A stretch of 64,000 nt of DNA from BJ22 sp021298375 (lineage in GTDB: Bacteria > Planctomycetota > Planctomycetia > Pirellulales > Pirellulaceae), in assembly GCA_046343015.1 (NCBI GenBank), contig JBKDOL010000115.1:62001-126000 (forward strand), written 5' to 3'. Position numbers and translations under genes: made by a program. Below, in pieces: positions 8,471 to 17,181 of this stretch; position 1 is the stretch's first letter, and the number at the start of each line of letters is the position of its first letter. The notes under the pieces are model-generated. The model did no database searches and had not been told where the DNA came from. It saw nothing but the letters and a program-made list of their open reading frames with translations.

Positions 8471-9250
8471 ATGAACCGTCATTGGCGCACAGCGGAAGAA
8501 CGCTTCGACTTCCAATCGGGAACGTGGACTTGTTCCATTGATCCACGCCATCCTGAACGCGGAGCGGTCGTCGCCCGGAAAACCATTCCCGAAACCGGAA
8601 ATCCCCAACCCCCGGGCTCCGAACCCTACTCAGCGGCCGAAGCGGAACTCAGAGCGGAAATTTTTGCCTTGCCGACGCTGGCCGCGGGTTCCTATCAAGC
8701 GGCGGAGAGCTTCGCGCGGCGGGGCGATCTGCATTTGAATTACGCCGCGACCAAGGAGTTGCCGACCAGCGTTTCGCTCTGCTGGCGACTGCACGAGACC
8801 GCGGAATGGCTCCCCAATCTGACAGTGGCGGAGTCGACCGAATGCCTGCTCCTGGAAGTCGTGATTTCTTTTCAAACTGACTTGCTCGATGCGGTCCCCG
8901 TCCGCGAGACCCAAGTCCGCCTGCCGCGCGGGCGAATCCTCCCTCTCCCACCGCTCCGCCCAGCCCAACCGGGTGAAATCGAGCGCCCCACCAGTGAAAA
9001 TGCGAGCTTGCTCGAGGCCAATGGAAGCCTCTGGCTGAGCGTGGTTTACCCCAGCGATTTGCGGTGGCTGGCCCTCTCGCGCGATTCGCAGACAATCCAG
9101 CAGCAGATTCGACTCCGCGCGGAAAATCTGGAGAAGGGAGTCATTCGCAGACTGCGTTGCCTGTTCGCTTTGGCACCGGCCAGCGCCTTGGAGAGTGTGC
9201 GTGAGCTGCCGCATCGATTTGCCGACAGCCGATTGCCGCTCTCCTTCTGA
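8471..9250 (+). CDS. hypothetical protein, 259 aa
   Basis: Not recognised. It starts at ATG 8471 (MNRHWRTAEERF) and has no signal peptide or transmembrane helix. The composition is Leu/Arg/Glu-rich and soluble, with several Trp residues (for example SLWLSVVYPSDLRWLAL), and predicted mixed alpha/beta structure. The third-position bias matches the neighbouring genes, and the gene follows the phosphatase on the same strand. It ends 70 bp before the convergent LptF-type gene; a small hairpin, GCAGC-AAAAAA-GCTGC, lies between them. No function proposed. Confidence 0.7.
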   Translation: MNRHWRTAEERFDFQSGTWTCSIDPRHPERGAVVARKTIPETGNPQPPGSEPYSAAEAELRAEIFALPTLAAGSYQAAESFARRGDLHLNYAATKELPTSVSLCWRLHETAEWLPNLTVAESTECLLLEVVISFQTDLLDAVPVRETQVRLPRGRILPLPPLRPAQPGEIERPTSENASLLEANGSLWLSVVYPSDLRWLALSRDSQTIQQQIRLRAENLEKGVIRRLRCLFALAPASALESVRELPHRFADSRLPLSF

Positions 9251-9320
9251 ACCCGACAGCTTGGGAACGGGCCGTGGCCGGCAAGCGAAAGGAGGGCCAC
9301 ATCTCGCAGCAAAAAAGCTG

Positions 9321-10457
9321 CTAGCGGTTGACGAGCCTGAGCGTAAAGACGGTCAACGGAAGGAATGCGATGACTGGGAGCCAGGCAGCAAGCGCTGAAG
9401 ATTTGATCAGGCTCAGCGACCCGAGGGAATTGCTGACCAACATCGCGACTTGAAAGGCAACCACGGCACCAACGCAAACAGCCGCCGCGAGAAACAGGTT
9501 TCGCTCCGAAAAGAGCAGGGCAAGAGGCAGGGCGACCAGCAATAATGTCAAGTCGATAACCGGCCTGACAATCCGGGCGTGCAGCGAGATTCGGTTTCCG
9601 GCCGAGTACCATTGAGCAGGCCGGCGAATCGCCTCCATCATCTCTCCCAGAGCAGCGTACTCGCCATTCGATTGGCCGTAGGCAAACTCATCGAGCGACA
9701 ATGTCGAGCGAATGAAGACCTCCTGCGGCTTGAGCCAGAGATGATTTGGCGGAACAAAGACCAGCGTTCCCTCTCCGGTGTCCAGCGATTGGAGCAGGTC
9801 AGCCTGCGTCGGCTCGACAATTCCCTCCAGCATCAGTCCGGCGGGGCGTTCGTCAGTCGCCTCGAGAAAGGTGGCGGAGCGAGCCAGGATCCGCGGCACA
9901 TCACTGCTCACATCATAGGGAATCTGCACAACCGGCTCGGTGATTTGAGCCTGATCGTAAATCAGCTTTTGTCCCGAGATGCGAATCCCGGTCGTGTGAT
10001 CTTTCTGAAAATGGGTCAGTGTTTGCGTGCTGCCCCGCCAGTTTTGCAGCGTGCCGGTCAACTCATGCCGGTATTGTGGCACCCAGACCTCGCGGTTGAC
10101 TACGGTCAAGGCGAGCACTGCGAGCGAGCCGAGGATCAAGGTCCGAAACAACCGGCCGCGCGGAATCCCCGCAGCCTCAATCGCGGTCAACTCCTGTTTT
10201 CGCTGCATCAAGGCCAAGGCCGAAACGGCCGCCAACAGCACCAGGATCGGCGCCGTTCGATCAAACAAGTCGAGCAGTCGGGGACCATAAAATTCCATTG
10301 CCAGCTTGAATGAGCCGCCGGTCTGGTCCGCGAGGTTTTGAAAATCATCGAGGTTCGTGAACAGGTGCACGACCACGAACAAACCGCTCAGGCTGACAAA
10401 GCAGACAGCCAGAATCTTGACGAAGAGTTGTAGCAGGTAGCGATCAACAACGCCCAT
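9321..10457 (-). CDS. LptF/LptG (YjgP/YjgQ) family permease
   Basis: 378 residues. Three N-terminal membrane helices (first LLQLFVKILAVCFVSLSGLFVVV; third LILGSLAVLALTVVNREVWVP), a periplasmic beta-jellyroll of about 180 residues, and three C-terminal helices (DLTLLLVALPLALLF and on). The cytoplasmic coupling region QRKQELTAIEAAGIPRGR (about 85-102) is the family hallmark that contacts LptB. LptF/G with LptB extract LPS from the inner membrane. Only one permease is seen here; a LptB-like ATPase is at 56332. The start is ATG 10457 without an obvious Shine-Dalgarno sequence. Confidence 0.9.
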   Translation of the reverse strand: MGVVDRYLLQLFVKILAVCFVSLSGLFVVVHLFTNLDDFQNLADQTGGSFKLAMEFYGPRLLDLFDRTAPILVLLAAVSALALMQRKQELTAIEAAGIPRGRLFRTLILGSLAVLALTVVNREVWVPQYRHELTGTLQNWRGSTQTLTHFQKDHTTGIRISGQKLIYDQAQITEPVVQIPYDVSSDVPRILARSATFLEATDERPAGLMLEGIVEPTQADLLQSLDTGEGTLVFVPPNHLWLKPQEVFIRSTLSLDEFAYGQSNGEYAALGEMMEAIRRPAQWYSAGNRISLHARIVRPVIDLTLLLVALPLALLFSERNLFLAAAVCVGAVVAFQVAMLVSNSLGSLSLIKSSALAAWLPVIAFLPLTVFTLRLVNR

Positions 10458-10505
10458 GACTCAACTGCTGTGGTCGCATGGCCGGGAGGATTGGCCCGGT
10501 GGCCA

Positions 10506-10551
10506 CCCCGGTAGCCGAGCAAATCCGTTCGCTCGGGCTAAACCTCCGGGG
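10506..10551. repeat. REP-like GC-rich inverted repeat
   Basis: CCCCGG (10506-10511) pairs with CCGGGG (10546-10551), and TAGCCGAGC (10512-10520) pairs with GCTCGGGCTA (10531-10540) with one bulged G, around a 10-nt loop. It lies in the divergent spacer between the LptF-type gene and comF. It lacks a T tract, so it is not a terminator; its form is like dispersed palindromic elements. Confidence 0.6.
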
Positions 10552-10726
10552 CCGGGATTATAGGAGGCAAAAAGGATTCGCCTAATGCCAATTCCCCCTT
10601 TGCACCGGAAAAAACCCGCTCGCTAGCAAACCGTGCCGAAGCGGCCCGCGAAGGCTACTGGCAGGTGCCCCGCGGCTCGGATACAAATCGGTCAATCAAA
10701 TCGGTGAGCCAATCGGGAGCGTCTCC

Positions 10727-11515
10727 ATGCCGATGGTTACTTCGGGCAAGCTTTTCTCCCGCCTGAGTCGGCGGGTCGCCAGACTGCTGTTTCCCCCACA
10801 CTGTGCCGCCTGCGGGAGTCAACTCGACTTCCAGCGAGATGGGCTGGCGCGACCGTTGCACTTCTGCCCCTTGTGCACTCAGCGTCTATCGGCCGACTTA
10901 GCCGACTGCTGTCGAATCTGCGGAGCGCACTGCCCCCGCTCTGGGATTGGGCTGGAGAGCGCACGCAGACCGTGTCGCTACTGTCGCGGGTTCGATTTTC
11001 CGGTCGAGGGCTGCGGAGCGCTGGGGAACTACGGGGACCTGCTGCAGCGGCTGGTCGTCCAGATGAAAGGCCATCGGAGCGAAGTCCTCGCCCTTCAACT
11101 CGGTCAATTGCTGGGTCGGCGTTTGCGGGAATTGGAATGGATTTCCAAGGTCGAGGCGCTGGTTCCCGTTCCCGTGCACTGGAGCAAACAACTCCAAAAG
11201 GGATTCCATGGAGCTGCCGTGATTGCCGAGGGGATTCGCCGAGAATTGGGTATTCCCTGGCTACCGCGCGCGGTCAGCAGCACGCGCCGGACCGCGAAAC
11301 AGGGGATGCTGGAGACGGCAGAGCGGTATCGCAACGTGGCCGGAGCCTTTGCTCCGCGGATCCAGTCGGAACTGGAAGACAAATGCCTGCTGATCGTCGA
11401 CGATGTGCTCACCTCGGGAGCGACCATGACGGCAGTCGCCGAGGCCTTGAGAGACGCCGGTGCAGGCAAGCTTTACGCCGCTGTTTTGGCCCGAGGCATT
11501 CGCTCCGCCGTTTGA
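10727..11515 (+). CDS. comF: ComF family phosphoribosyltransferase-like protein
   Basis: 262 residues. The N-terminal half carries zinc-binding Cys pairs: C26xxC29, C47xxC50, C62xxC65 and C83xxC86. The C-terminal half is a type I phosphoribosyltransferase fold ending in the PRPP-binding loop CLLIVDDVLTSGATM (about 224-238). ComF is needed for DNA uptake in competent bacteria and is found widely in others. GGGAG about 9 nt before ATG 10727 supports the start. The family match is firm; the role here is inferred. Confidence 0.93.
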   Translation: MPMVTSGKLFSRLSRRVARLLFPPHCAACGSQLDFQRDGLARPLHFCPLCTQRLSADLADCCRICGAHCPRSGIGLESARRPCRYCRGFDFPVEGCGALGNYGDLLQRLVVQMKGHRSEVLALQLGQLLGRRLRELEWISKVEALVPVPVHWSKQLQKGFHGAAVIAEGIRRELGIPWLPRAVSSTRRTAKQGMLETAERYRNVAGAFAPRIQSELEDKCLLIVDDVLTSGATMTAVAEALRDAGAGKLYAAVLARGIRSAV

Positions 11516-11628
11516 ACCGCTTTCGCAATCCAAGCAAACTCATGACCGGCAACCGTCGCTCGGCCAAGTCCCCGCGACTGCGGTCCCGGCGTGAACCTCT
11601 CAGACCGCAAAGAACGACCGCGAGACGT

Positions 11629-12741
11629 TTACGCGACCTTCCGCTGGGGTGCTTGAAGGATCGCGGGAAGGGGATCAACTTGCCGGTCGAATCGAGTTGC
11701 CGGCGTCGCGAAAACACCCTGCATCTGGGGTTCCTTGTTCATCCAGCCGTGAGCCATTGCCTGTTCCCGTATCGACTCGGCGGTTCGAACAGCGGCAACT
11801 CCGCTGGTCAAAGGCACAGCCGGAGATTCGCCCGTCGCAATCGCCTGCAGCCAGTCGCGCTGCTCGAGTTCAATCGCATTGGCCGGCTCAATTGGCAACT
11901 CGGTTTTGGGGAGAACCTCGGTAAACAATTTTTCGCGGATAAATGCCTGCTGTTCGCTGGACAAGCTGAAAAAGTCAAACTCGCGGCCGCGAATCCAACT
12001 GGGCACTTCGACCACCTGCACTTTGCCGGCGGTCATGTCGACGCTGGCAAAACCGTGCGTGCCAAAAATGTTCATCCGGCGAGCGGGCTGGTAACTGCAG
12101 CGCGAAGCGGTCAGGCTGGCCACGGCTCCGCAAGGAAATTCCAAGCGGGCCTGAGCCAGGTCTTCGTTTTGGCCGAAGACGGACAGGCCAACGGCGCGAA
12201 CCTCCGAGGGAAATCCGTTGAAAATCCACTGCACGAGATCAATGTCGTGAATCATCAGGTCCTGAACCACACCAATATCGGTGCTCCGGAACGTGAATCC
12301 GCTGAGCCGCTGTGATTCAATAAAGCGCGGGGTGCCGATTCGTCCGAGTGCGGTTTGAATCGCCGGGTTGAACCGTTCAACATGTCCAACCTGCACCACA
12401 TTCCCGTGAGTCCGGGCCAAGGTCAACAAGTCGAGCCCTTCGGCGAAGGTTGAAGTCACCGGCTTTTCGATAAGCAGGTGCTTGCCGGCGATCAGCAAAT
12501 CGCGCGAAATCTCGTGATGCAGTGTCGTCGGAGTGGCAACCACGGCAGCGTCAAACTCATCAATGATCTTGCGGGCATCGCCGACAGCTCGCAGATCAAA
12601 TTGCTGAATCACCTTCTGCTGAACCAGTGGCTGGGGATCGCAGATCGCAACCAGCTGCACATCCGCGTTCGCTTTGAGCAATCGGGCATGAATCTGCCCA
12701 AGGTGCCCACCGCCAATGACCGCCACTCGCATTCGCTTCAT
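11629..12741 (-). CDS. Gfo/Idh/MocA family NAD(P)-dependent oxidoreductase
   Basis: 370 residues from ATG 12741. Rossmann motif VAVIGGGHLGQIHARLL at the N-terminus and the catalytic EKP motif in HLLIEKPVTS (about 89-98). It is the last gene of the ompH-lpxC-lpxA series, 51 bp after lpxA. In bacteria that make 2,3-diamino-sugar lipid A, GnnA, a Gfo/Idh oxidoreductase, is encoded beside lpxA and oxidises UDP-GlcNAc at C3; this gene is a candidate for that role, but no GnnB aminotransferase is in the window. Other sugar-oxidising roles are possible. Confidence 0.85.
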   Translation of the reverse strand: MKRMRVAVIGGGHLGQIHARLLKANADVQLVAICDPQPLVQQKVIQQFDLRAVGDARKIIDEFDAAVVATPTTLHHEISRDLLIAGKHLLIEKPVTSTFAEGLDLLTLARTHGNVVQVGHVERFNPAIQTALGRIGTPRFIESQRLSGFTFRSTDIGVVQDLMIHDIDLVQWIFNGFPSEVRAVGLSVFGQNEDLAQARLEFPCGAVASLTASRCSYQPARRMNIFGTHGFASVDMTAGKVQVVEVPSWIRGREFDFFSLSSEQQAFIREKLFTEVLPKTELPIEPANAIELEQRDWLQAIATGESPAVPLTSGVAAVRTAESIREQAMAHGWMNKEPQMQGVFATPATRFDRQVDPLPAILQAPQRKVA

Positions 12742-12792
12742 CGAATTGACTCGCAAAGAGGATGAACCGGGATACGCTTCTTCCCGCCCGAC

Positions 12793-13656
12793 TCAGGCGG
12801 CTGGCTTGACCAGTTGACGAGCTCGCCCATGACGACCCTGCCGTGCGCGGTTGAGAAAGTCAAACAGCTTTTCCACTTCGGGGAGCATCTGATTCTTGCC
12901 AGCCAGCACCTGCATCGCAGCCTCAACTCCAACTCGGCCGCGATAAAGCAACCGGAATGCTTCATTGAGGGCGACAACCACCTCATTGGTGAAACGATTG
13001 CGTCGCAGGGCGACGATGTTTGTGCACTTGCAGCGAGCGGGGCTGCCCTCCGCCAACATGAAGGGAGGGATGTCCTGCATCACGATACTGCCGCCACCGA
13101 CAAACGAGTAACCGCCGATTGACGAAAAGTGAGTGGCAGCGACCGCACCGGAAAGCGTGGCGTAGGAGTCGACGTGGGTGTGTCCGCCGAGCATCGAACC
13201 CTGCCCCAGAATCACGCGGTCACCGACGACACAGTCATGGCCGACATGCGAACAGGCCATCAGCAGGCAGTCGCTTCCGATCCGGGTGATCCCCTCTTCC
13301 TTTTCGGTACCCCGGTTGATCGTGCAATTCTCGCGAATCACATTGCGATCCCCGAGAATCACTTGAGTAGGGCTGCCTTTGTAGGAAATATCCTGGGGCT
13401 CGCCTCCAACGACGGCGCCTGGATGCACCACGCACTCGCGACCCATCGTCACATGCCCGAGCACGGAAACGTTATTGAGCAATCTCGTCCCGGCGCCGAT
13501 CCGAACATTGGGACCAACCACACAGAAGGGGCCGATCACCACGCCACCACCGATCTCGGCACGCGGATCAACATCCGCCAGCTTGGAGATTACGGGCGGA
13601 AGATTGTCCATTTGCTGCGCGTTACTAACCGACTGATTGAAAGGAATGATGTCCAC
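12793..13656 (-). CDS. lpxA: acyl-ACP--UDP-N-acetylglucosamine O-acyltransferase
   Basis: 287 residues from GTG 13656, slightly longer than the usual 260. Left-handed beta-helix hexapeptide repeats run from about residue 30 to 195. The active-site region LLMACSHVGHDCVVG holds the catalytic His (H140, equivalent to E. coli H125). SIGGYSFVGGGS keeps Gly at the position corresponding to the E. coli chain-length ruler. The C-terminal helical domain follows. It catalyses the first step of lipid A synthesis, in the cytoplasm. Its start lies 16 bp after lpxC, so translation is likely coupled. An internal ATG (13611) is an alternative start. Confidence 0.95.
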   Translation of the reverse strand: MDIIPFNQSVSNAQQMDNLPPVISKLADVDPRAEIGGGVVIGPFCVVGPNVRIGAGTRLLNNVSVLGHVTMGRECVVHPGAVVGGEPQDISYKGSPTQVILGDRNVIRENCTINRGTEKEEGITRIGSDCLLMACSHVGHDCVVGDRVILGQGSMLGGHTHVDSYATLSGAVAATHFSSIGGYSFVGGGSIVMQDIPPFMLAEGSPARCKCTNIVALRRNRFTNEVVVALNEAFRLLYRGRVGVEAAMQVLAGKNQMLPEVEKLFDFLNRARQGRHGRARQLVKPAA

Positions 13657-13672
13657 GGTGAGGCCTTTTCAC

Positions 13673-14584
13673 TCAAGCTGCCTTGGAAGTCCGAACACTC
13701 TGGGGGTACAAGTTCAACAACTGACGAACCAATTCCGCATTCAGGCGGTGACCACTGCGGTAGGCCTCGATTCGGCCCACCAGGTCACAACCCACAAGCG
13801 AAACATCGCCAATCACGTCGAGCAATTTGTGCCGTGCGCACTCATTCTCGAAGTGAAGCTTGTTCTGAATCGCGCCCTGCTGATCAAACACCAGCAAGTC
13901 GCTGTAACTTACCCGGCGGCCCAACCCCTGCTGACGCAGCGCTTCGGCTTCCTGCTGAGTAATGAATGTCCGCGCCGGTGCAACCCCGTTGGCGAAGTCA
14001 TGCTCGCCCAACACTGTTGAGTGCGTCTGGTGCCCGATCGCAGGATCATTCGGATAATCAAGTTCATAATGGATCTCGCACTTCCCGCGAGTAGTCGGCG
14101 AGATCGAGATCCAGGAATTTTCATCACCTACCTTAACGGTGCCCGAAACAACAAGGCTTTGCCGCCGGGCGGGCAGCGTCTGCACCCCCGCCGTGTTCAG
14201 GGCATCGACAAATGGCCGGGCCGAACCATCAAAGCCCGGCATCTCCGCCCGGTCTACCCAGACCTGACAATTGTCGATCTGCATTCCAGCCAGAGCGGCA
14301 AGCAGATGCTCCACCATCTCGACAGAAGCACTGCGGCAAGTCAGAGTCGTGCGACGAGGGCCGTCCACCCGATATTCAATTTTCGCCGGGATCGTGGGCA
14401 TGCCTGGCAAGTCCCGCCGCACAAAGACAATTCCGTGCCCGGCAGGTGCCGGCCGAAACTCTACGGAAACATCCAGCCCGCTCCAGTAACCAAACCCGGA
14501 GACTTTGGCTGGCCGGGCGATCGTGTTTTGCTGTCGTTCAACTACCAAGGGAAATCCTTTTCCACTGCACCGCTTGATTCGCAC
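13673..14584 (-). CDS. lpxC: UDP-3-O-acyl-N-acetylglucosamine deacetylase
   Basis: 303 residues. The zinc and catalytic residues are intact: EMVEHLLAAL (E92, H93), HKLLDVIGD (H252, K253, D256, D260) and SGH (H279), matching E78, H79, H238, K239, D242, D246 and H265 of E. coli. The early G-L-H-S-G motif is changed to GYWSG. It is not fused to FabZ. GTG 14584 is called as start; TTG 14548, preceded by AAAAGG, gives a more typical short N-terminus before QQNTIARP and may be the real one. Catalyses the committed step of lipid A synthesis. Confidence 0.95.
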   Translation of the reverse strand: MRIKRCSGKGFPLVVERQQNTIARPAKVSGFGYWSGLDVSVEFRPAPAGHGIVFVRRDLPGMPTIPAKIEYRVDGPRRTTLTCRSASVEMVEHLLAALAGMQIDNCQVWVDRAEMPGFDGSARPFVDALNTAGVQTLPARRQSLVVSGTVKVGDENSWISISPTTRGKCEIHYELDYPNDPAIGHQTHSTVLGEHDFANGVAPARTFITQQEAEALRQQGLGRRVSYSDLLVFDQQGAIQNKLHFENECARHKLLDVIGDVSLVGCDLVGRIEAYRSGHRLNAELVRQLLNLYPQSVRTSKAA

Positions 14585-14617
14585 ATCAGCACGCCTGGGC
14601 CCGCTTGAGCCAAAAAC

Positions 14618-15283
14618 TTACCGCGGCTGGCCCACGGGATTGGCCGTCGCTCCGCGCACCTGCGAGACCCGCTGGACAATCGCGGGAGTAATATCCCTCG
14701 CCGGGTTGTAGTAGACCACCGCGCTGTTAACCTGCTGCATCACGCTCTCCGGCTTGTCTGGCTGGACAGCCGCACTGTTGAATCGCAAGACCAGGCGAAT
14801 CTCAAACTGCGTGCAGTACTCGTCTACGAGCTTGTTGACTTCCGTGTAGACAGAGTAGTGCAACTGCGCTTCCTGCGTCATCAACTCGCGCATGCGGTCG
14901 TTGGAATCAACCTCCAACTGCGTGGCTTTGACCGCCAACTCCTTTTCCTTCTCCTTGAACTCCTTGGAGCCGGGTTGATAGAGCAAACGAAGATTTTCCT
15001 GCTCTTTCACCAAAGCCTGACGCTGCTGCAACACAGAAGCCTGCAGCCCATCGGCATCCTGCTTGAGCTGGGCCAAGCGCGCCTTGAAAACGGGGTGGCT
15101 CTCGAAGACCACTGCCAGATCGAGCAGGGCCACAGAAGTTTGGGCTGAGGCCGTGGCGGCAAAGAGAGCACACCACGCAGAGAGCACCGTCGCGATGATG
15201 CCGCGGACGAAAACTGCGCGAACACGAGAACGAGAGGAGCCAACGCTCCACTCAACAGAGGCATTCCTTTGCCACAGGGTCAT
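14618..15283 (-). CDS. OmpH/Skp family periplasmic chaperone
   Basis: 221 residues. ATG 15283 with AGGAG 7 nt upstream. The N-terminus has a longish basic region, a hydrophobic core (IIATVLSAWCALFAATASAQ) and an Ala-x-Ala cleavage site, so it is exported. The mature part is a long Gln/Glu/Lys-rich coiled-coil arm (about 65-165) flanked by short beta strands, the Skp layout. Skp carries unfolded outer-membrane proteins across the periplasm. It heads the skp-lpxC-lpxA operon, a common pairing of outer-membrane protein and lipid A functions. Confidence 0.88.
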   Translation of the reverse strand: MTLWQRNASVEWSVGSSRSRVRAVFVRGIIATVLSAWCALFAATASAQTSVALLDLAVVFESHPVFKARLAQLKQDADGLQASVLQQRQALVKEQENLRLLYQPGSKEFKEKEKELAVKATQLEVDSNDRMRELMTQEAQLHYSVYTEVNKLVDEYCTQFEIRLVLRFNSAAVQPDKPESVMQQVNSAVVYYNPARDITPAIVQRVSQVRGATANPVGQPR

Positions 15284-15485
15284 CTCAGCACTCCTTGCCT
15301 TGATTCGCTTAATCTCATTAGTTTCTCAACTTCCACCGGGCAAGCAGCAACTTTCCGCGCTACAACCCGGCAGCCGATCCCAAAACCAAAGGAACTCCCT
15401 TCCTCTGGCTTTGAAACACAACTTGAAGCTTGGGCCCGGTATTCTGCCGAGGCTCAGGATTCAAGTAAATACCGATTTTCGTAAA

Positions 15486-15514
15486 TTTAAATCTGGCCAT
15501 TACCCCGAAAACAA
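15486..15514 (-). promoter_or_regulatory. possible promoter for the ompH-lpx operon
   Basis: On the minus strand TTGTTT (15514-15509) and TTTAAA (15491-15486) are separated by 17 nt in a locally AT-rich patch about 200 bp upstream of ompH. The hexamers match consensus only partly. Confidence 0.25.
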
Positions 15515-15560
15515 CCCAGCCGGCCGCTTTGCCAGGCCGCAACCGCCTTGCCCCCGGGCC

Positions 15561-16892
15561 TTAAGTTGTCGCCGAAAAAGTCTCCCGCAGCTCATCAGCC
15601 AACTCGGCATAGCGGAAATAAAAACCGCGGGCGAGCCAAGAGAGATAAAGACACAGACCAGTCAACAAAAACAGCATGAACAACAGAAAAACCGACCGCT
15701 GTTTCGACTCAGCCAGATCGGTGACCAAAGCTTGACGCTCGGTTTGCCAAGTGGCTGGAGCTATCCCAGCATCCAGAGGGCCACCAGCTGCGAATCCACC
15801 GCCCGCCCCAACGCCGCTGCCAGGCGGTGCCTGAAAGCCACCCGCCTGAGACTGAGCCACTCCACCAACGCCGGCCGCCTGATTGTCCGGGAAGTGGTTG
15901 TAACTTACCTGCGGAAACTGGGTATAGCCCGGCCGACGATTCGGGATCACCGGTTCCTGCGGAGACATGGCTTGCCAATTCTGGGCCACTCCCGCAGGGC
16001 TCGCATTCGGATTGTAAACCGGCGGTGGCAGCAGGGACTGATTGGAGGAAAACCGATCGCCCGTCGCCTGATTATTCAACGCCTGATTATTCAACGCCTG
16101 GTTGTTAAAGGCCTGTCCGTTCAGCGGCTGACTCAGCGGTGGCGGGGAAACTCCTGCTACCTGACCAGCCGGATTGCCAGCTGAACTGCCCGTCGAGCTC
16201 ATGCCGCCGAATGACGGGCGCATGCCGCTAAAGTCGCTCGCCTGAGGCTGCAGTTGAGTCGGTCTCGTCTGATAAAATTCATTGCTTCCGGCAGCAATTC
16301 CATTCAGGCCCGTTCCGCCACTGGAGCCTAGGGGCCGAAACGGCTGACTGCCGCCGTTCAGGTTGCTTGTCACCCGGTTGCCATCCAAAACCGAGTTGCC
16401 CATGCCGGTGGCCGAGTTGACCATGCCGGTGGCGAGGGGCGGCGGCGTGGTCGAACTGGAATTGCCCAAACCGATCGGGCCGACCGCCGGACTTGGCGGC
16501 AACGCGCCGCCTGCCGGGGGCACATACCGCAGCAACACACCGCGAATGCGCTCTCGGTCACTGGGACTGATCAAAGCCGGCAAGCCGTAATCGTTTTCAA
16601 TTTGCTTGAGAATGTCGTCGCTCACATCGAGCGAAAACAGGTTCTGCATCGTGCCATCGTTGGCCTTCCAGTTGGTCACCAGAGCCTCCGAGGGATCGTA
16701 ATAGACGGTGACGCCGTCGTGAGGATTCGGCCCCAGCGTTTCGAACGGCCAAACCAAACCTTTGGGATTGCTTTTGAGAGCGGCAATCGTGCTGTTTCCC
16801 AGCACGATTTTGAAGGGATTGACAGCATCCTGTTGAGCCGCAAGGGGTTGGACCAGCAGCGCCACGACCAGGAGAGCGATGGTTCGAAGCAT
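15561..16892 (-). CDS. secreted Q/N/P-rich protein with C-terminal membrane anchor
   Basis: 443 residues from ATG 16892, which has GGAG 5 nt upstream (a GTG 6 bp earlier overlaps that site). Signal peptide TIALLVVALLVQPLAAQ, then an unrecognised globular region (about 22-140) with KIVLGNSTIAAL and DRERIRGVLLRYVPP, then about 230 low-complexity residues rich in Gly, Asn, Gln, Pro and Ser, including tandem LNNQA units, then one membrane helix (VFLLFMLFLLTGLCLYL) and a short C-terminal tail. The architecture suggests an envelope-exposed linker or surface protein. No function can be assigned. Confidence 0.7.
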   Translation of the reverse strand: MLRTIALLVVALLVQPLAAQQDAVNPFKIVLGNSTIAALKSNPKGLVWPFETLGPNPHDGVTVYYDPSEALVTNWKANDGTMQNLFSLDVSDDILKQIENDYGLPALISPSDRERIRGVLLRYVPPAGGALPPSPAVGPIGLGNSSSTTPPPLATGMVNSATGMGNSVLDGNRVTSNLNGGSQPFRPLGSSGGTGLNGIAAGSNEFYQTRPTQLQPQASDFSGMRPSFGGMSSTGSSAGNPAGQVAGVSPPPLSQPLNGQAFNNQALNNQALNNQATGDRFSSNQSLLPPPVYNPNASPAGVAQNWQAMSPQEPVIPNRRPGYTQFPQVSYNHFPDNQAAGVGGVAQSQAGGFQAPPGSGVGAGGGFAAGGPLDAGIAPATWQTERQALVTDLAESKQRSVFLLFMLFLLTGLCLYLSWLARGFYFRYAELADELRETFSATT

Positions 16893-17181
16893 GTTCACTC
16901 CACGTTCGCAAAATCCCGCCCCGCTTCGCCGGATATCGATCCGAAAAAGCCGCTTTCAAACCGGCCGAGTCGACCAGAACAGCCCGAAAGCTGGCGAATA
17001 TCTGGCATGCTAACGATTTTTGGAGTTCTGGGTAAAGAGCGATCTGCCGGAAAAGCCCCCAAGACCAGCCGGTCTGAACTGGAGGCCCCCGCGAGAGGTT
17101 GCTAGAGTTGAGCCCCTGCCGAGTCCCACCGGTGGCTTGCCGCGATTGCCTTCTCCATCGACCTGCTTCGCCATTTTTCGC

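Noticed and set aside
9307..9322. GCAGC-AAAAAA-GCTGC hairpin between the unknown gene and the LptF-type gene
   Set aside because: A short 5-bp stem with no T tract; it could be chance.
10873..12315. 480-residue open frame overlapping comF and the oxidoreductase
   Set aside because: Crosses two well-supported genes in another frame, and the product is Arg/Ser-rich without features.
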